In this document: piece by piece, positions 52,853-60,835 of the stretch
Layout of the letters: each line of letters starts with the position of its first letter
Numbering within the stretch: the first letter of the stretch is position 1
NCBI RefSeq assembly: GCF_030064165.1
Contig: NZ_CP125947.1
Span: 3,596,001-3,660,000 of the forward strand
From: Comamonas resistens
Lineage (GTDB): Bacteria; Pseudomonadota; Gammaproteobacteria; Burkholderiales; Burkholderiaceae_C
Length of the DNA: 64,000 bases
Reading direction: 5' to 3'
Program-made: the position numbers and the translations under genes
Notes under the pieces: generated by a model
What the model was told of the DNA's origin: nothing
Databases searched by the model: none
Seen by the model: only the letters and a program-made list of their open reading frames with translations

Positions 52853-53487
52853 GACGGCCACCGCAGCAGTTCATCGACCAACGCGGTGATTTCCTGCGCC
52901 GCTGCGCTATCGGGGGCGGTCTCCCGCGCCAATCGACCCGCAGCCACGCTGTCGGCAAAGACGATGCGCTGGCGCACCTCGCTGCGTAGCGCTGGCAACG
53001 GCTGTTCGGTCAAGGCTTGCCGTGCTTCGCGCCCGATTACCGTGGTGCTGACGCGCCGGTTGATGACGAAGGCCGCGCGTAGCGCAGGCCGGAACACCTG
53101 GGCCTCACGGATCAGCGCCACCATCTCGGCGCTGGCCCACAGGTCATAGGGGCTGGGTTGTACCGGTATCAGCACCCGTTCGGCCGCCAGCAGCGCAGAG
53201 CGCGCCAAGGCGGCGATCCTGGGTGGCCCGTCGATGATGACGTGATCGGCCCGCCTGGCGAGTTCTGGGGCTTCCTGGTGCAGTGTTTCTCGCGCCAGGC
53301 CCACAGCGCCGAACAGCCGGGGCAAGCCCTGCTGGCTTCTGCGTTGCGTCCAGTCCAGTGATGAACCCTGCGGGTCGGCATCCAGCAGGACGACGTGCAA
53401 GCCGCGCAAGGCCAGTTCTCCCGCGATGTGCGTGGCGAGCGTGGTCTTGCCGACGCCGCCTTTCTGGTTGAGCAAGGCGACGATCAT
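52849..53487 (-). CDS. parA: ParA-family partition ATPase
   Basis: A 212-aa Walker-type ATPase of the small (type Ib) ParA class. The deviant Walker A motif LLNQKGGVGKTTLA is at residues 5-18, Walker A' is DADPQGSSLDW near 40, and Walker B VIIDGPP near 82. It should help keep the excised or circular element during division. The start at 53487 follows GGAGGG and gives the conventional N-terminus; a frame extending to 53592 is rejected because it lacks a ribosome site and homologous residues. Confidence 0.92.
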   Translation of the reverse strand: MIVALLNQKGGVGKTTLATHIAGELALRGLHVVLLDADPQGSSLDWTQRRSQQGLPRLFGAVGLARETLHQEAPELARRADHVIIDGPPRIAALARSALLAAERVLIPVQPSPYDLWASAEMVALIREAQVFRPALRAAFVINRRVSTTVIGREARQALTEQPLPALRSEVRQRIVFADSVAAGRLARETAPDSAAAQEITALVDELLRWPS

Positions 53488-53603
53488 GGCGCGGCCCTCC
53501 AGCTTGGAAGACCGGCCTGTTTTTGCCGTACCGAGCGGGATGGCTTTTGGAGTTTTTGCTGACTGGTTTTTCGACCTGTGGCAGTTGTCCACCGCAAGGC
53601 GGT

Positions 53604-53625
53604 TTCTCTATCAATAGTTAGAGAA
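53604..53625. promoter_or_regulatory. Inverted repeat upstream of parA, candidate centromere or operator
   Basis: TTCTCTA-N8-TAGAGAA is a perfect 7-bp-arm dyad in AT-rich DNA, followed by further TTAGAG copies at 53618 and 53641. It lies 117 bp from the parA start. Repeats in this spot commonly bind the ParG/ParB partner. Confidence 0.55.
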
Positions 53626-53688
53626 TTTAAGTTAGTAATGTTAGAGGGATCGCAAACCCGCGCCGTTACTGGCTTTCCGGCGTTTTCG

Positions 53689-53752
53689 TACTCCTGATAG
53701 CACGATAGGCGTACTCCTGATAGCACGACACCTCTTACTCCTGATAGCACGA
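53689..53752. repeat. Three iterons between repA and parA, candidate replication origin
   Basis: The 17-bp sequence TACTCCTGATAGCACGA occurs three times without a mismatch, at 53689-53705, 53712-53728 and 53736-53752. Spacing of 23 and 24 bp is close to two helical turns. It lies 24 bp beyond the repA stop. Such arrays bind Rep initiators, so it may be the origin of the extrachromosomal form. Confidence 0.78.
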
Positions 53753-53776
53753 CCCCATCCACAGCTTGTCCCGCTG

Positions 53777-54625
53777 TTATCCCCGTGCCGTCTGCGGCAC
53801 GGGCCGGAAGGTCAGCAATTCCATGTCGTCCTCGGGAATCCGCACGATGCCCAGCTCGTATCCCGGCAGCGATTGCCGGGCGACCAGCGCCCGCAGGTCG
53901 TAGGCGAAATCCGAAAACCGCGTGCTGCTGCCCGACTTGCGGTGCAGATGCCGGAAGTCGAACTGCCAGCCGTATTCCTGCCTGCCGCCATGCTTGCGCA
54001 CCAGGCGGTACAGCCAGCGCTCGATGCCGCCCGTGAGCCGGAAGTACGCCGGGTCGATGGTCAGCACCAGAGCAGCGTCCAACACGCCGGCATAGAACCA
54101 GTCCGGCAGGATCAACTCGATGCCCAGTGGCGTGCCTCTGGCATCGGCCAGTTCCTTCCATTCGTTGATCCACGAGAAGCGGTGTAGCCGTCTTCCCGTG
54201 GTTTCGCGGATGGACGTGGCTACCGTGGTCGATTGCAGCCGATCCAGCGCGGCCTTGAGACGCTGGTAGTCGCGCAGCGACTTGCCGCGCCCGATGAAGC
54301 GCAGGATCTCGTAGGGCGTGGCCTGCATCCGCCGGGACGGCTGGATGCCCGCGTCCTTGGCTTCGACGATCTGGCTTGCCGCCCAAATCAGGATGTCGGC
54401 ATCCCAGATCGTGGCAATGCCATGCTCCTGCGTGCCTTCCACGCGAATGGTGATGTTGCCGCTGCGAAAGTCGATCGGCGCGGTGCGCCGCGACTTCGCC
54501 AGCGAGAAGAACGGATAGGCCATCAAGTCCTGGGCATCGCGCGGTGCCATGTCCTCGCCCGGCAGAGCGCGGAACAGGTCGAGCTGTTCGCGCTGCGGCA
54601 AGGCGTGCCCTGGTGGGCGGGACAT
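53777..54625 (-). CDS. repA: Replication initiator protein RepA
   Basis: A 282-aa replication initiator of the RepA/TrfA-like type found in Tn4371-family elements. Family segments include DLMAYPFFSLAKSRRTAPIDF near residue 35, DILIWAASQI near 80, TPYEILRFIGRG, a winged-helix-like middle, and a YRLVRKHGGRQEYGWQFDF segment. It can support rolling or theta-like replication of the excised form. ATG 54625 is chosen; GTG 54637 is an in-frame alternative. Three iterons follow its stop. Confidence 0.9.
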   Translation of the reverse strand: MSRPPGHALPQREQLDLFRALPGEDMAPRDAQDLMAYPFFSLAKSRRTAPIDFRSGNITIRVEGTQEHGIATIWDADILIWAASQIVEAKDAGIQPSRRMQATPYEILRFIGRGKSLRDYQRLKAALDRLQSTTVATSIRETTGRRLHRFSWINEWKELADARGTPLGIELILPDWFYAGVLDAALVLTIDPAYFRLTGGIERWLYRLVRKHGGRQEYGWQFDFRHLHRKSGSSTRFSDFAYDLRALVARQSLPGYELGIVRIPEDDMELLTFRPVPQTARG

Positions 54626-54651
54626 GGCGGTGGCCACCGGCGATGCGCCGA

Positions 54652-54933
54652 TCAGCGCGCACGGCTGTCAGCCGAGTGGTGCTCGGCATATTCAGGATCG
54701 GAAGTGGTCTCGAAGCTGCGCGTTTCCGCCCAGGCATCGAGGTCGACCACCGCGTACATGACGCGGCGACCGAACTTGCGAAACTTCGGGCCACCACCGA
54801 TGACGCGCTGTTTCTCCAGCGTGCGCGGTGACAGGCGCAGGTAGTCGGCAGCCTCATCGTTGGTGAGATAGCGTTGGGGTTGTGCGGGTGTGGCAACGGG
54901 AGCGGTGGCAGGCCGCAAGGGAGCGGGTCGCAT
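54652..54933 (-). CDS. AlpA-like helix-turn-helix protein
   Basis: A 93-aa protein with an AlpA/excisionase-type winged HTH: RYLTNDEAADYLRLSPRTLEKQRVIGGGPKFRKFGRRVMYAVVDLDAWA, residues about 24-72. Such proteins act as excision factors or small activators. The start at 54933 has GGAGGT seven bases upstream. It lies just before repA and may control it or element excision. Confidence 0.88.
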   Translation of the reverse strand: MRPAPLRPATAPVATPAQPQRYLTNDEAADYLRLSPRTLEKQRVIGGGPKFRKFGRRVMYAVVDLDAWAETRSFETTSDPEYAEHHSADSRAR

Positions 54934-55008
54934 GGGATGTACCTCCATCAAGCCCGGCCACACAGCGCAGCCGGATAGAGGCAGTCTCAAGAAACTTGAG
55001 GCTCTTGC

Positions 55009-55812
55009 TCAGGGACGTTCTGCTGCGGATGCGAAACGTCCCCCCTCATGCGAAGTGACAACCGGAAGCTTTGCCAGACGGCGATAACCGCCGCGCATCA
55101 GCCCATCGCCACGGCGCACCAGCCGCCGCACGCGGGCGCGCAGAGCGCTGTCGGCGTGCCAGTCGGCGGCAACAGCATCCACACCAAACAGCCCTTCGGC
55201 CACCTCCCGCAATGACGCACCCGCCAGGGTTGCGTCCAGCGCCTGCAGCGTGTGCAGTTCCAGCAATGCAGACAGCGGCGGACGTGGCCGGACGGTCGCC
55301 GCAGGTACGGCACCGGCGGCGGCGATCTTGTTCAATTCGCTCGCCAGGGCCGCATAGCGCTCGCAAGGCGCGGCGCAGGCTCGGATGGCATAGGCGTAAG
55401 CCATGCCATCAGCCAAGCCTGGTGCGAGCACGAAGCGCAGGCAGCAGCCGGGCCAGCGCGCCACCAGCACCAGGCGCTTGCCGTCATGGATCAGGTGTTT
55501 GTGGCCCGGCAGCTTCCAGAACTCAAAGCACAGGGCATCAGGCGGTGGATCGGCATCCGGGTAGAGCTGCACCACGGCATCGTGATCGGGGAACCAGGCC
55601 GGGTGCGCGTCCCGCGCATCCAGCGTGGGATCTTCCAGCAGGCGCAGCCCCCAATGCCCGGCGGCATCCGGTTGGCGACGATGGCGCAGCCAATCGTGCC
55701 GATAGTCTGGATGACGGCGCAGGTACTCCCAGGCCAGCGCCGGGCCATCCAGGTGCAGAACGTAGAGATAGGCCGCCGTGGCATACCACGGCTCGGCACT
55801 GCGATCAGCCAT
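55009..55812 (-). CDS. DUF2285 domain protein
   Basis: A 267-aa protein with an N-terminal aromatic-rich region (YATAAYLYVLHLDGPALAWEYLRRHPDYRHDW) and a DUF2285 C-terminal domain (LHTLQALDATLAGASLREVAEGLFGVDAVAADWHADSALRARVRRLVRRG). It resembles a HTH-containing transcription factor of mobile elements. It sits between DUF2958 and the AlpA-like gene, a conserved position in this ICE family. Confidence 0.85.
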   Translation of the reverse strand: MADRSAEPWYATAAYLYVLHLDGPALAWEYLRRHPDYRHDWLRHRRQPDAAGHWGLRLLEDPTLDARDAHPAWFPDHDAVVQLYPDADPPPDALCFEFWKLPGHKHLIHDGKRLVLVARWPGCCLRFVLAPGLADGMAYAYAIRACAAPCERYAALASELNKIAAAGAVPAATVRPRPPLSALLELHTLQALDATLAGASLREVAEGLFGVDAVAADWHADSALRARVRRLVRRGDGLMRGGYRRLAKLPVVTSHEGGRFASAAERP

Positions 55813-56133
55813 ACGGCAACCTCCCTGTGCTGGGGGTGCGTCGCCACGGCGAAACGGCGTGCTACGAGGCCATCGTCAAAACGTCATGGGTGAAGCGTAA
55901 ACTGGCAGTGTCAAGACCGATGAACTCCGATGCGTTGCTGAAATCGTCCGAGTGCGACGGCGGCAACGCTCTCCAATGGCATGCCGCGTCGGTCAGCTTG
56001 CCACAGCCCGCGCCAGGCATCATGACCGTTTCGATCTGGCACGCACCGCTTCGGTGCAACACTGCCGATTCAGACCGAACGGGTCACAGACCAGACCGAA
56101 ATAGACACAGTGCGCCCCGCTTGGCGGTGGCGC
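55813..56133. other. Non-coding gap with a short hairpin
   Basis: No convincing gene. GCACCG-CTT-CGGTGC at 56043-56057 forms a short hairpin without a U-tract on either strand. CAGACCGAA occurs twice near 56071 and 56092. It probably holds the DUF2285 promoter; no clear -10/-35 was found. Confidence 0.5.
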
Positions 56134-56481
56134 TCAATCGGTGATCGAGCCGTTGTCTTCGGCCAGGCGCAGGTATTCCGACAGCCGCCGCACCGGCTGA
56201 AAGTAGCGATCCCGCATCACGGGCTGTTGGCGCGGCCCGACGATGGATGCCAGGTCGGACAGCTTCACCGTTCCCAGTGCAGGCATGCCAATCCCCAAGT
56301 CGATCAGGCCGTGGGCAGTATCGTCATCGGCTGGGTCGAGCGAAGCCAACAGCCAAGTGGCATGCGCATCTGGCGTAAACAGGCGCACCACAGGCATCGG
56401 ATCGGTGTCCTGCCCGGCGGCGCGGGCGTGGCCGTTGGCCAGCAGGCACATGCGCTCGTCGGTGGTGATGAGCGTGGTCAT
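56134..56481 (-). CDS. DUF2958 domain protein
   Basis: A 115-aa acidic cytosolic protein with the DUF2958 pattern: MTTLITTDERMCLLANGHA, VVRLFTPDAHATWLLASLDP, a HGLIDLGIGMPALGTVKLSDL segment, and RDRYFQPVRRLSEYL. The domain is common next to mobile-element maintenance genes, function unknown. ATG 56481 is chosen over a longer frame to 56583 because the family starts there. Confidence 0.88.
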   Translation of the reverse strand: MTTLITTDERMCLLANGHARAAGQDTDPMPVVRLFTPDAHATWLLASLDPADDDTAHGLIDLGIGMPALGTVKLSDLASIVGPRQQPVMRDRYFQPVRRLSEYLRLAEDNGSITD

Positions 56482-56746
56482 GGCTGTACGTCCACGGACT
56501 TGCGGAGCAGCAGAGGCGCTTTCACGCATTCCAACGAAAGCACCAATGTGCAATCCCACGTATCCGCAGAGACGTAGAGGCACGAAGGCACATGCACGTA
56601 TGTCAGGAAAGACACGGATCAGGCTCTCCGCTTTTGAAGAAAGCCGCCGATGCGGATTTCAGTAAAGGCACAAAAACAGGTGAGATTGGATGAATGAGTT
56701 AAATATAACGTGGTTTTAATTGTGCTGCGAATCGACGCTTCTGTCT

Positions 56747-57037
56747 ATGCAGAAGCGAACCGTCCAGCGCGGCCGACCGGCCGGCTCCACCACCTTCGAC
56801 GCCGAGCTGGCCCAGGCCTTCGGCGCGGCGGTGCGTGCGCTGCGCACGGAACGCGGCATCGCCCAGGAAACGCTGGCCAACCTGGCCGGCGTCGAGCGTT
56901 CCCATATGGGCAAAGTCGAACGCGGCGAGCACCAACCTACGCTGTCGCTCATCATCAAGATCGCTGGCGCGCTTGAATGCAGCTCGGCCGTGCTGATGAG
57001 GAGGACAGAAGAGTTACTGGGAGTAGTCAAGTCGTAG
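56747..57037 (+). CDS. XRE-family regulator
   Basis: A 96-aa XRE/Cro-type helix-turn-helix protein: FGAAVRALRTERGIAQETLANLAGVERSHMGKVERGEHQPTLSLIIKIAGAL, with a basic N-terminus (MQKRTVQRGRPAG). It is the first plus-strand gene of a cargo pair with an HNH nuclease and resembles controller proteins of nuclease modules. The ATG at 56747 is chosen; the ribosome site is weak, so the start is uncertain. Confidence 0.85.
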   Translation: MQKRTVQRGRPAGSTTFDAELAQAFGAAVRALRTERGIAQETLANLAGVERSHMGKVERGEHQPTLSLIIKIAGALECSSAVLMRRTEELLGVVKS

Positions 57038-57071
57038 CCGCCGAAGCGCTGCTTTTTGATCGGGAGTGTTC

Positions 57072-58208
57072 ATGAAAAAATGTTGGCTTTGCTCCAACCC
57101 ATTGGAGGGCAATCACCGAACGGGTGAGCACATCATTCCCAGTGCAATAGGTGGGCGCAAGGAAGTCCACGATTTCATCTGTAGGAGTTGCAATAGCACA
57201 CGAGGCGACGCATGGGAGGCTGAACTCGCAAGACAGTTTCTCTGGTTTTCGAGTGCAGCCGGAGTCAAACGCGGTCGAGGCGGCACACACCCAGACTTCA
57301 AAGTGGAAACAGCATCGGGAGAAAAGCTAAGGCTTAGGGCTGACTCTGTATTGGTACCCGATGGGCACGATATATCTACCGAAGAGTCAGGCAACAGGAT
57401 AGAAGTTGCCATTCGCGCAAATGATCCAAGAACCATAAAGAACTTGCTCAAAAAGATTGCTGTCGATCACCCAGAATTCGATTTCAAGAACGCCACTACC
57501 CACTCTGAACAAGTAGACAGCTACTTGGACGAACCGCTCTGCATGAATTTCCGCTACGGTGGCCCGGCAGCGGGAAGGTCTATGGTCAAGTCGTGCCTGG
57601 CCCTCTTGTCTGAGGTTGACCATATTGAAACGAGCAACTGCGTTCGGGCACTGGCTTACCTATTAGATCCGAGCCTGGATGCCCCAAGCCCCTGTTACTT
57701 CTTCTTCGATGCTGATCTGGTTGAGAACCGACCACAGAATCACCTTTTCCACTGTGTTTCCGTGGTTGGTCAGCCACAGGAAGGACGAATCCTCGGATAT
57801 GTAGAACTCTTCAATTTTGCAAGGCTCCTTATTCTTATCGCTGATGAGTACAGTGGCCCGGATTTTCAAGAGACCTATGCCATTGATCCCGTCGAGGGGA
57901 AAATGCTGGATTTAGCCATTGATTTCAGCCTTGTGGGCCGCTTGGATGACTTGCCAAAAATAGCGAGCGAGCCACCAAAGATGTACCTTGAGGCTTTTCA
58001 GCATACTGGTAATCTTGTTCAGGACCTTAACGATGATCGAGTCAGAACGCTGGCGATATCGAAGGCCAGGGAGGGTGCGTTGAAAGCACTGGGCTTGGCC
58101 CCGTCGGCGGAAGAAGTACCCCCTGAATTGAAAGACGAATGGATTCGCCTATTTATGCAGAATCTCAGGCCATACATCGAATCAACAATTAGAAGGGCAG
58201 CGCCATAA
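57072..58208 (+). CDS. HNH endonuclease domain protein
   Basis: A 378-aa protein. The N-terminal 50 residues carry an HNH fold: CWLC (residues 4-7), a GEHIIPSAIGG motif with the catalytic histidine near residue 20, and CRSCN near 39. The rest is a mixed alpha/beta region of unknown specificity. The start is at ATG 57072, behind GGGAG. It begins 34 bp after the XRE gene. The visible AT-richness exceeds that of the core, suggesting later acquisition. No methyltransferase is present, so this is not a classic restriction-modification pair; a defence role is likely but unproven. Confidence 0.82.
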   Translation: MKKCWLCSNPLEGNHRTGEHIIPSAIGGRKEVHDFICRSCNSTRGDAWEAELARQFLWFSSAAGVKRGRGGTHPDFKVETASGEKLRLRADSVLVPDGHDISTEESGNRIEVAIRANDPRTIKNLLKKIAVDHPEFDFKNATTHSEQVDSYLDEPLCMNFRYGGPAAGRSMVKSCLALLSEVDHIETSNCVRALAYLLDPSLDAPSPCYFFFDADLVENRPQNHLFHCVSVVGQPQEGRILGYVELFNFARLLILIADEYSGPDFQETYAIDPVEGKMLDLAIDFSLVGRLDDLPKIASEPPKMYLEAFQHTGNLVQDLNDDRVRTLAISKAREGALKALGLAPSAEEVPPELKDEWIRLFMQNLRPYIESTIRRAAP

Positions 58209-58516
58209 CCCAGCTGTTCCCGCGGAAGCAAGCGGAGCGCGCAGCGCTGCAGGTGCGAAGGCGTGAGGGATTGAAGCCGGATGGACATGACGCCATTGGC
58301 GGCACGGGGCGCAGCCCGAAAGCCCGGCGGCGCATCGCGCCGACACGCCATGATGCTGTTTTTGCTGCCACGGGCTTCGAGCCATTCGACCATCACCGAT
58401 GCGATGCCGGCCCTGGACATGCAGGGCATGAGACAACCGCCGAAACCATGTGCGTGCGGCGCTGCGATCAGCAGCATCGCGCCCCGCCGCAAGGGACGGG
58501 GCGCGGTGGGCGACCG
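58209..58516. repeat. Non-coding stretch with direct repeat copy 1
   Basis: No gene found. Bases 58255-58346 form the first copy of a 92-bp direct repeat, whose second copy is at 59392-59483. Both begin with GCGAAGGCGTGAGGG and end with GCCGACAC. The rest of the gap, up to the DUF736 stop, is C/G-rich without a clear frame. Confidence 0.75.
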
Positions 58517-58831
58517 TCAGGCCGCCTTGGGCTTGCTGCGCGACCAGATCAGGTCGTGCGTGCCGTCCTCGTTCTCGATCAGGCGGGCATAGACCGTCGC
58601 CGGGAACGAAGGATCGTCCAGGGATACGGACAAGTAGGGCCGTCCGGCTTCGCTGGTCTTCTTCCACGCCGCGCCGATGTCGTGGCCGGCCGCCTGAAGG
58701 CGGAAGTCGGGGGCGCTTTCGTTCTCGCCCTTGGCGTTGGCAACCAGCTTGACCTTGACGTTGAGGGTCAGGGTGCGAAGCGTGCCGGTGAAGCCGTCTT
58801 TCTCTGCGGTGAAGGTGCCGATGTTTGCCAT
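58517..58831 (-). CDS. DUF736 domain protein
   Basis: A 104-aa protein of the DUF736 family, beginning MANIGTFTAEKDGFTGTLRTL. Family features are a beta-rich body and a conserved DDPSFPATVYARLI segment. The start at 58831 has AAAGGAA seven bases upstream. It is a frequent, usually well-expressed marker of Tn4371-like elements, function unknown. A longer frame to 59344 reads across the leader and is rejected. Confidence 0.92.
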   Translation of the reverse strand: MANIGTFTAEKDGFTGTLRTLTLNVKVKLVANAKGENESAPDFRLQAAGHDIGAAWKKTSEAGRPYLSVSLDDPSFPATVYARLIENEDGTHDLIWSRSKPKAA

Positions 58832-59526
58832 GATGAATTTCCTTTCGGTTGAACAGGGTTCGCGCCCATCGCGTCCTGTTGTGATCCGACCGGCGGGGGA
58901 CGGGCTGGCTGCACCGCTTGCGGGCGCAACGTAGTGGAGCGCCTGGAAGCGGAAACAATTTGTCCCGCGAGGAATGCGCGTAGCGCAGGGGAAATTGTTT
59001 TCGCTGGAAGGTTGCAGCAAGCCCGGCCACCGCCAGGATTCACAAACAGACAGGACGCCTTGGGCCGACCCGCTCCGAAAGGAACATGGCCGACTCGGCT
59101 CCCCGCGTGACGGCTTCACCGGCTTGCGTCCTGGCACGGGCAAGGACAACGCCCAACGACAAAGTGAAAGCGTCCCTGACGTAGCAGGCGGCGTCTTGCC
59201 CGAGGCGTGGCGTGGAAGCTCCATTGCAAGGCCCGGCGGCGTGTCGGTGAACCGTCCTTCGTGACGTACAGGCGACGAACTGCCAGCGTCGAGGACGGCA
59301 CGCTTTCGTGCAACCTGCGGCAGCAAGCCGGGGCGTAGGCCCACAATCCCTGCCCAGGCGGCGGGACGCTCACTTCACCGCAAGCGCAGGCGCGAAGGCG
59401 TGAGGGATTGAAGCCGAATGGACATGGCGCCATTGGCGGCATGGGGCGTAGCCCGAAAGCCCGGCGGCGCGTAGCGCCGACACACCCTGTACGACTTCCA
59501 ACATATATAATTAGCCACCATACTAT
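58832..59526. other. Long non-coding leader of DUF736, with an inverted repeat and direct repeat copy 2
   Basis: About 700 bp without a credible gene. CGGAAACAATTT (58950-58961) and AAATTGTTTTCG (58992-59003) pair at 11 of 12 positions across a 30-bp loop. Bases 59392-59483 repeat 58255-58346 with six mismatches. The stretch could hold an unrecognised RNA, a decayed gene or the DUF736 regulatory region. An AT-rich -10 element (TATAAT, 59506) belongs to the next gene. Confidence 0.6.
59392..59483. repeat. Direct repeat copy 2 (92 bp)
   Basis: An ungapped second copy of 58255-58346, offset 1137 bp, identical at 86 of 92 positions, in the same orientation. The two copies bracket DUF736 and its leader. 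Confidence 0.85.
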
Positions 59527-59534
59527 ATGGTGGC
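59506..59534 (+). promoter_or_regulatory. MarR-gene promoter and palindromic operator
   Basis: TATAAT at 59506-59511 is a consensus -10. GCCACCATA-CTA-TATGGTGGC at 59514-59534 is a perfect 9-bp-arm dyad just downstream, over the likely transcription start. It is the expected site for autorepression by the MarR protein encoded next. Confidence 0.75.
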
Positions 59535-59541
59535 GACAATC

Positions 59542-60048
59542 ATGGTTTTGGAACAGAAGTACCAGGCACTGCTACAGGAAGCGCAGCGGCGGCAACTCCC
59601 CGACGTGGCAGGCATCCGCCTGTGTTTCCAAACCCTGTCTCTAGCATCAAAGATCGACCGCGATTGCGCGGCGCTGCTGGCCCCACATGGTCTCTCCGAA
59701 GGCCGCTTCGTACTGCTCTTTCTACTCGATGCGGCCAGCGAAGGGCTGGCCCCCAATGCGTTGGCCGAACAGGCAGGCGTCACCCGCGCTACCGTGACGG
59801 GCCTGCTCGATGGCCTGGAGCGCGAAGCCCTGATCGAGCGCCGCGCCGACGCCAGCGACCGCCGCGCCCTGCGCATCCGGCTAACCCGCAAAGGTAAACA
59901 GGTCGCCAGGAAGGTCTTCGACCAGCATGGTCGTTGGATCGCTGGCTTGTTCGGCAATCTGTCCGCCTCTGAGCGCGAGCAACTGGCCGGTCTGCTTGAC
60001 AAGGTAGCGGGCAACGTCGGTACGTCCTGCAAGCGGACACGCCAATGA
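59542..60048 (+). CDS. MarR-family regulator
   Basis: A 168-aa winged-helix regulator: MVLEQKYQALLQEAQ at the start, a recognition region LAEQAGVTRATVTGLLDGLEREALIERRADASDRRALRIRLT near residues 76-117, and flanking dimer helices. ATG 59527 lies within the operator dyad; ATG 59542 has GGTGG about 8 nt upstream and is preferred here. The stop overlaps the next gene by ATGA. It likely represses the operon and is released by a stress compound. Confidence 0.88.
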   Translation: MVLEQKYQALLQEAQRRQLPDVAGIRLCFQTLSLASKIDRDCAALLAPHGLSEGRFVLLFLLDAASEGLAPNALAEQAGVTRATVTGLLDGLEREALIERRADASDRRALRIRLTRKGKQVARKVFDQHGRWIAGLFGNLSASEREQLAGLLDKVAGNVGTSCKRTRQ

Positions 60049-60821
60049 ACGCGGCGACTCAACGCAAAGGTGCCACCCGCGCCGCCGACATCCCTGCAGA
60101 CGTGCTGCATGCCCTGTCGCACGGCGAATTGCAAAGCGCCACATTGGCCGAAGGACTGGCGCTCGATCAGGCTCGGCTTCTGCGCACGGTGTTCCCGCAA
60201 CTGTCCCGTCACACCGTGCAGCGCACGGATGCCGCCTGCCAGTTTGGCATTCTCAAACGCATGGCCGGCATCGGGGCCGCACTGCTGGAAGAATTGGGCA
60301 ACGATGGCATCACGCAATGCCAAGGCCATGCCTCGGACACCGTGCGCGGCTGGGCCTGCTTCATGATTGGCTCCCAAGCCGGGCTATCGCTGCCGCGCCG
60401 GCTGGCCGCCATTCGCCCCTTGGCCGATGACGCACATTTCGGCGTGCGCGAATGGGCCTGGATGGCCATTCGCCCTCATTTGGCTGAGGATCTGGACGAT
60501 GCCATCGCGCATTTGACGAAGTGGACAACCGAACCCTCCGAACGTTTGCGCCGCTTCGCCAGCGAAGCCTTGCGGCCGCGCGGCGTGTGGTGTGCCCACA
60601 TTGCGGCGTTCAAACAGCAACCGGAACGGGCGCTGCCGGTTCTCTCGCCGTTGCGCGCCGACCTATCCGTCTATGTGCAGGATTCGGTGGCCAACTGGCT
60701 CAATGACGCTGGCAAGGATCGCCCCGATTGGGTGCGCGAGCTATGCGCGCAATGGCTGCAAGGCCATCCCACCGCCGCCACCCATCGCATCTGCCAGCGC
60801 GCCCTGCGCAACCTGAAATGA
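60045..60821 (+). CDS. DNA alkylation repair protein (AlkD-like HEAT repeats)
   Basis: A 258-aa all-helical protein made of HEAT-like repeats, matching the AlkD/DNA alkylation repair family: helices such as TVRGWACFMIGSQAGL, GVREWAWMAIRPHL and ERLRRFASEALRPRGVW. The WAW and RFASE-R-GVW surfaces are the conserved DNA-binding side. Such proteins remove bulky or cationic alkylated bases. It is translationally coupled to the MarR gene by ATGA overlap. Confidence 0.82.
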   Translation: MNAATQRKGATRAADIPADVLHALSHGELQSATLAEGLALDQARLLRTVFPQLSRHTVQRTDAACQFGILKRMAGIGAALLEELGNDGITQCQGHASDTVRGWACFMIGSQAGLSLPRRLAAIRPLADDAHFGVREWAWMAIRPHLAEDLDDAIAHLTKWTTEPSERLRRFASEALRPRGVWCAHIAAFKQQPERALPVLSPLRADLSVYVQDSVANWLNDAGKDRPDWVRELCAQWLQGHPTAATHRICQRALRNLK

Positions 60822-60835
60822 AGGAGCACTCTGCC

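Noticed and set aside
53689..53752. CRISPR array
   Set aside because: Only three short identical 17-bp units with 6-7 bp between them; this fits Rep iterons, not repeats with spacers.
58019..58492. 157-codon minus-strand frame over the end of the HNH gene and repeat copy 1
   Set aside because: No ribosome site, and its sequence over the repeat is shared with a meaningless frame at copy 2.
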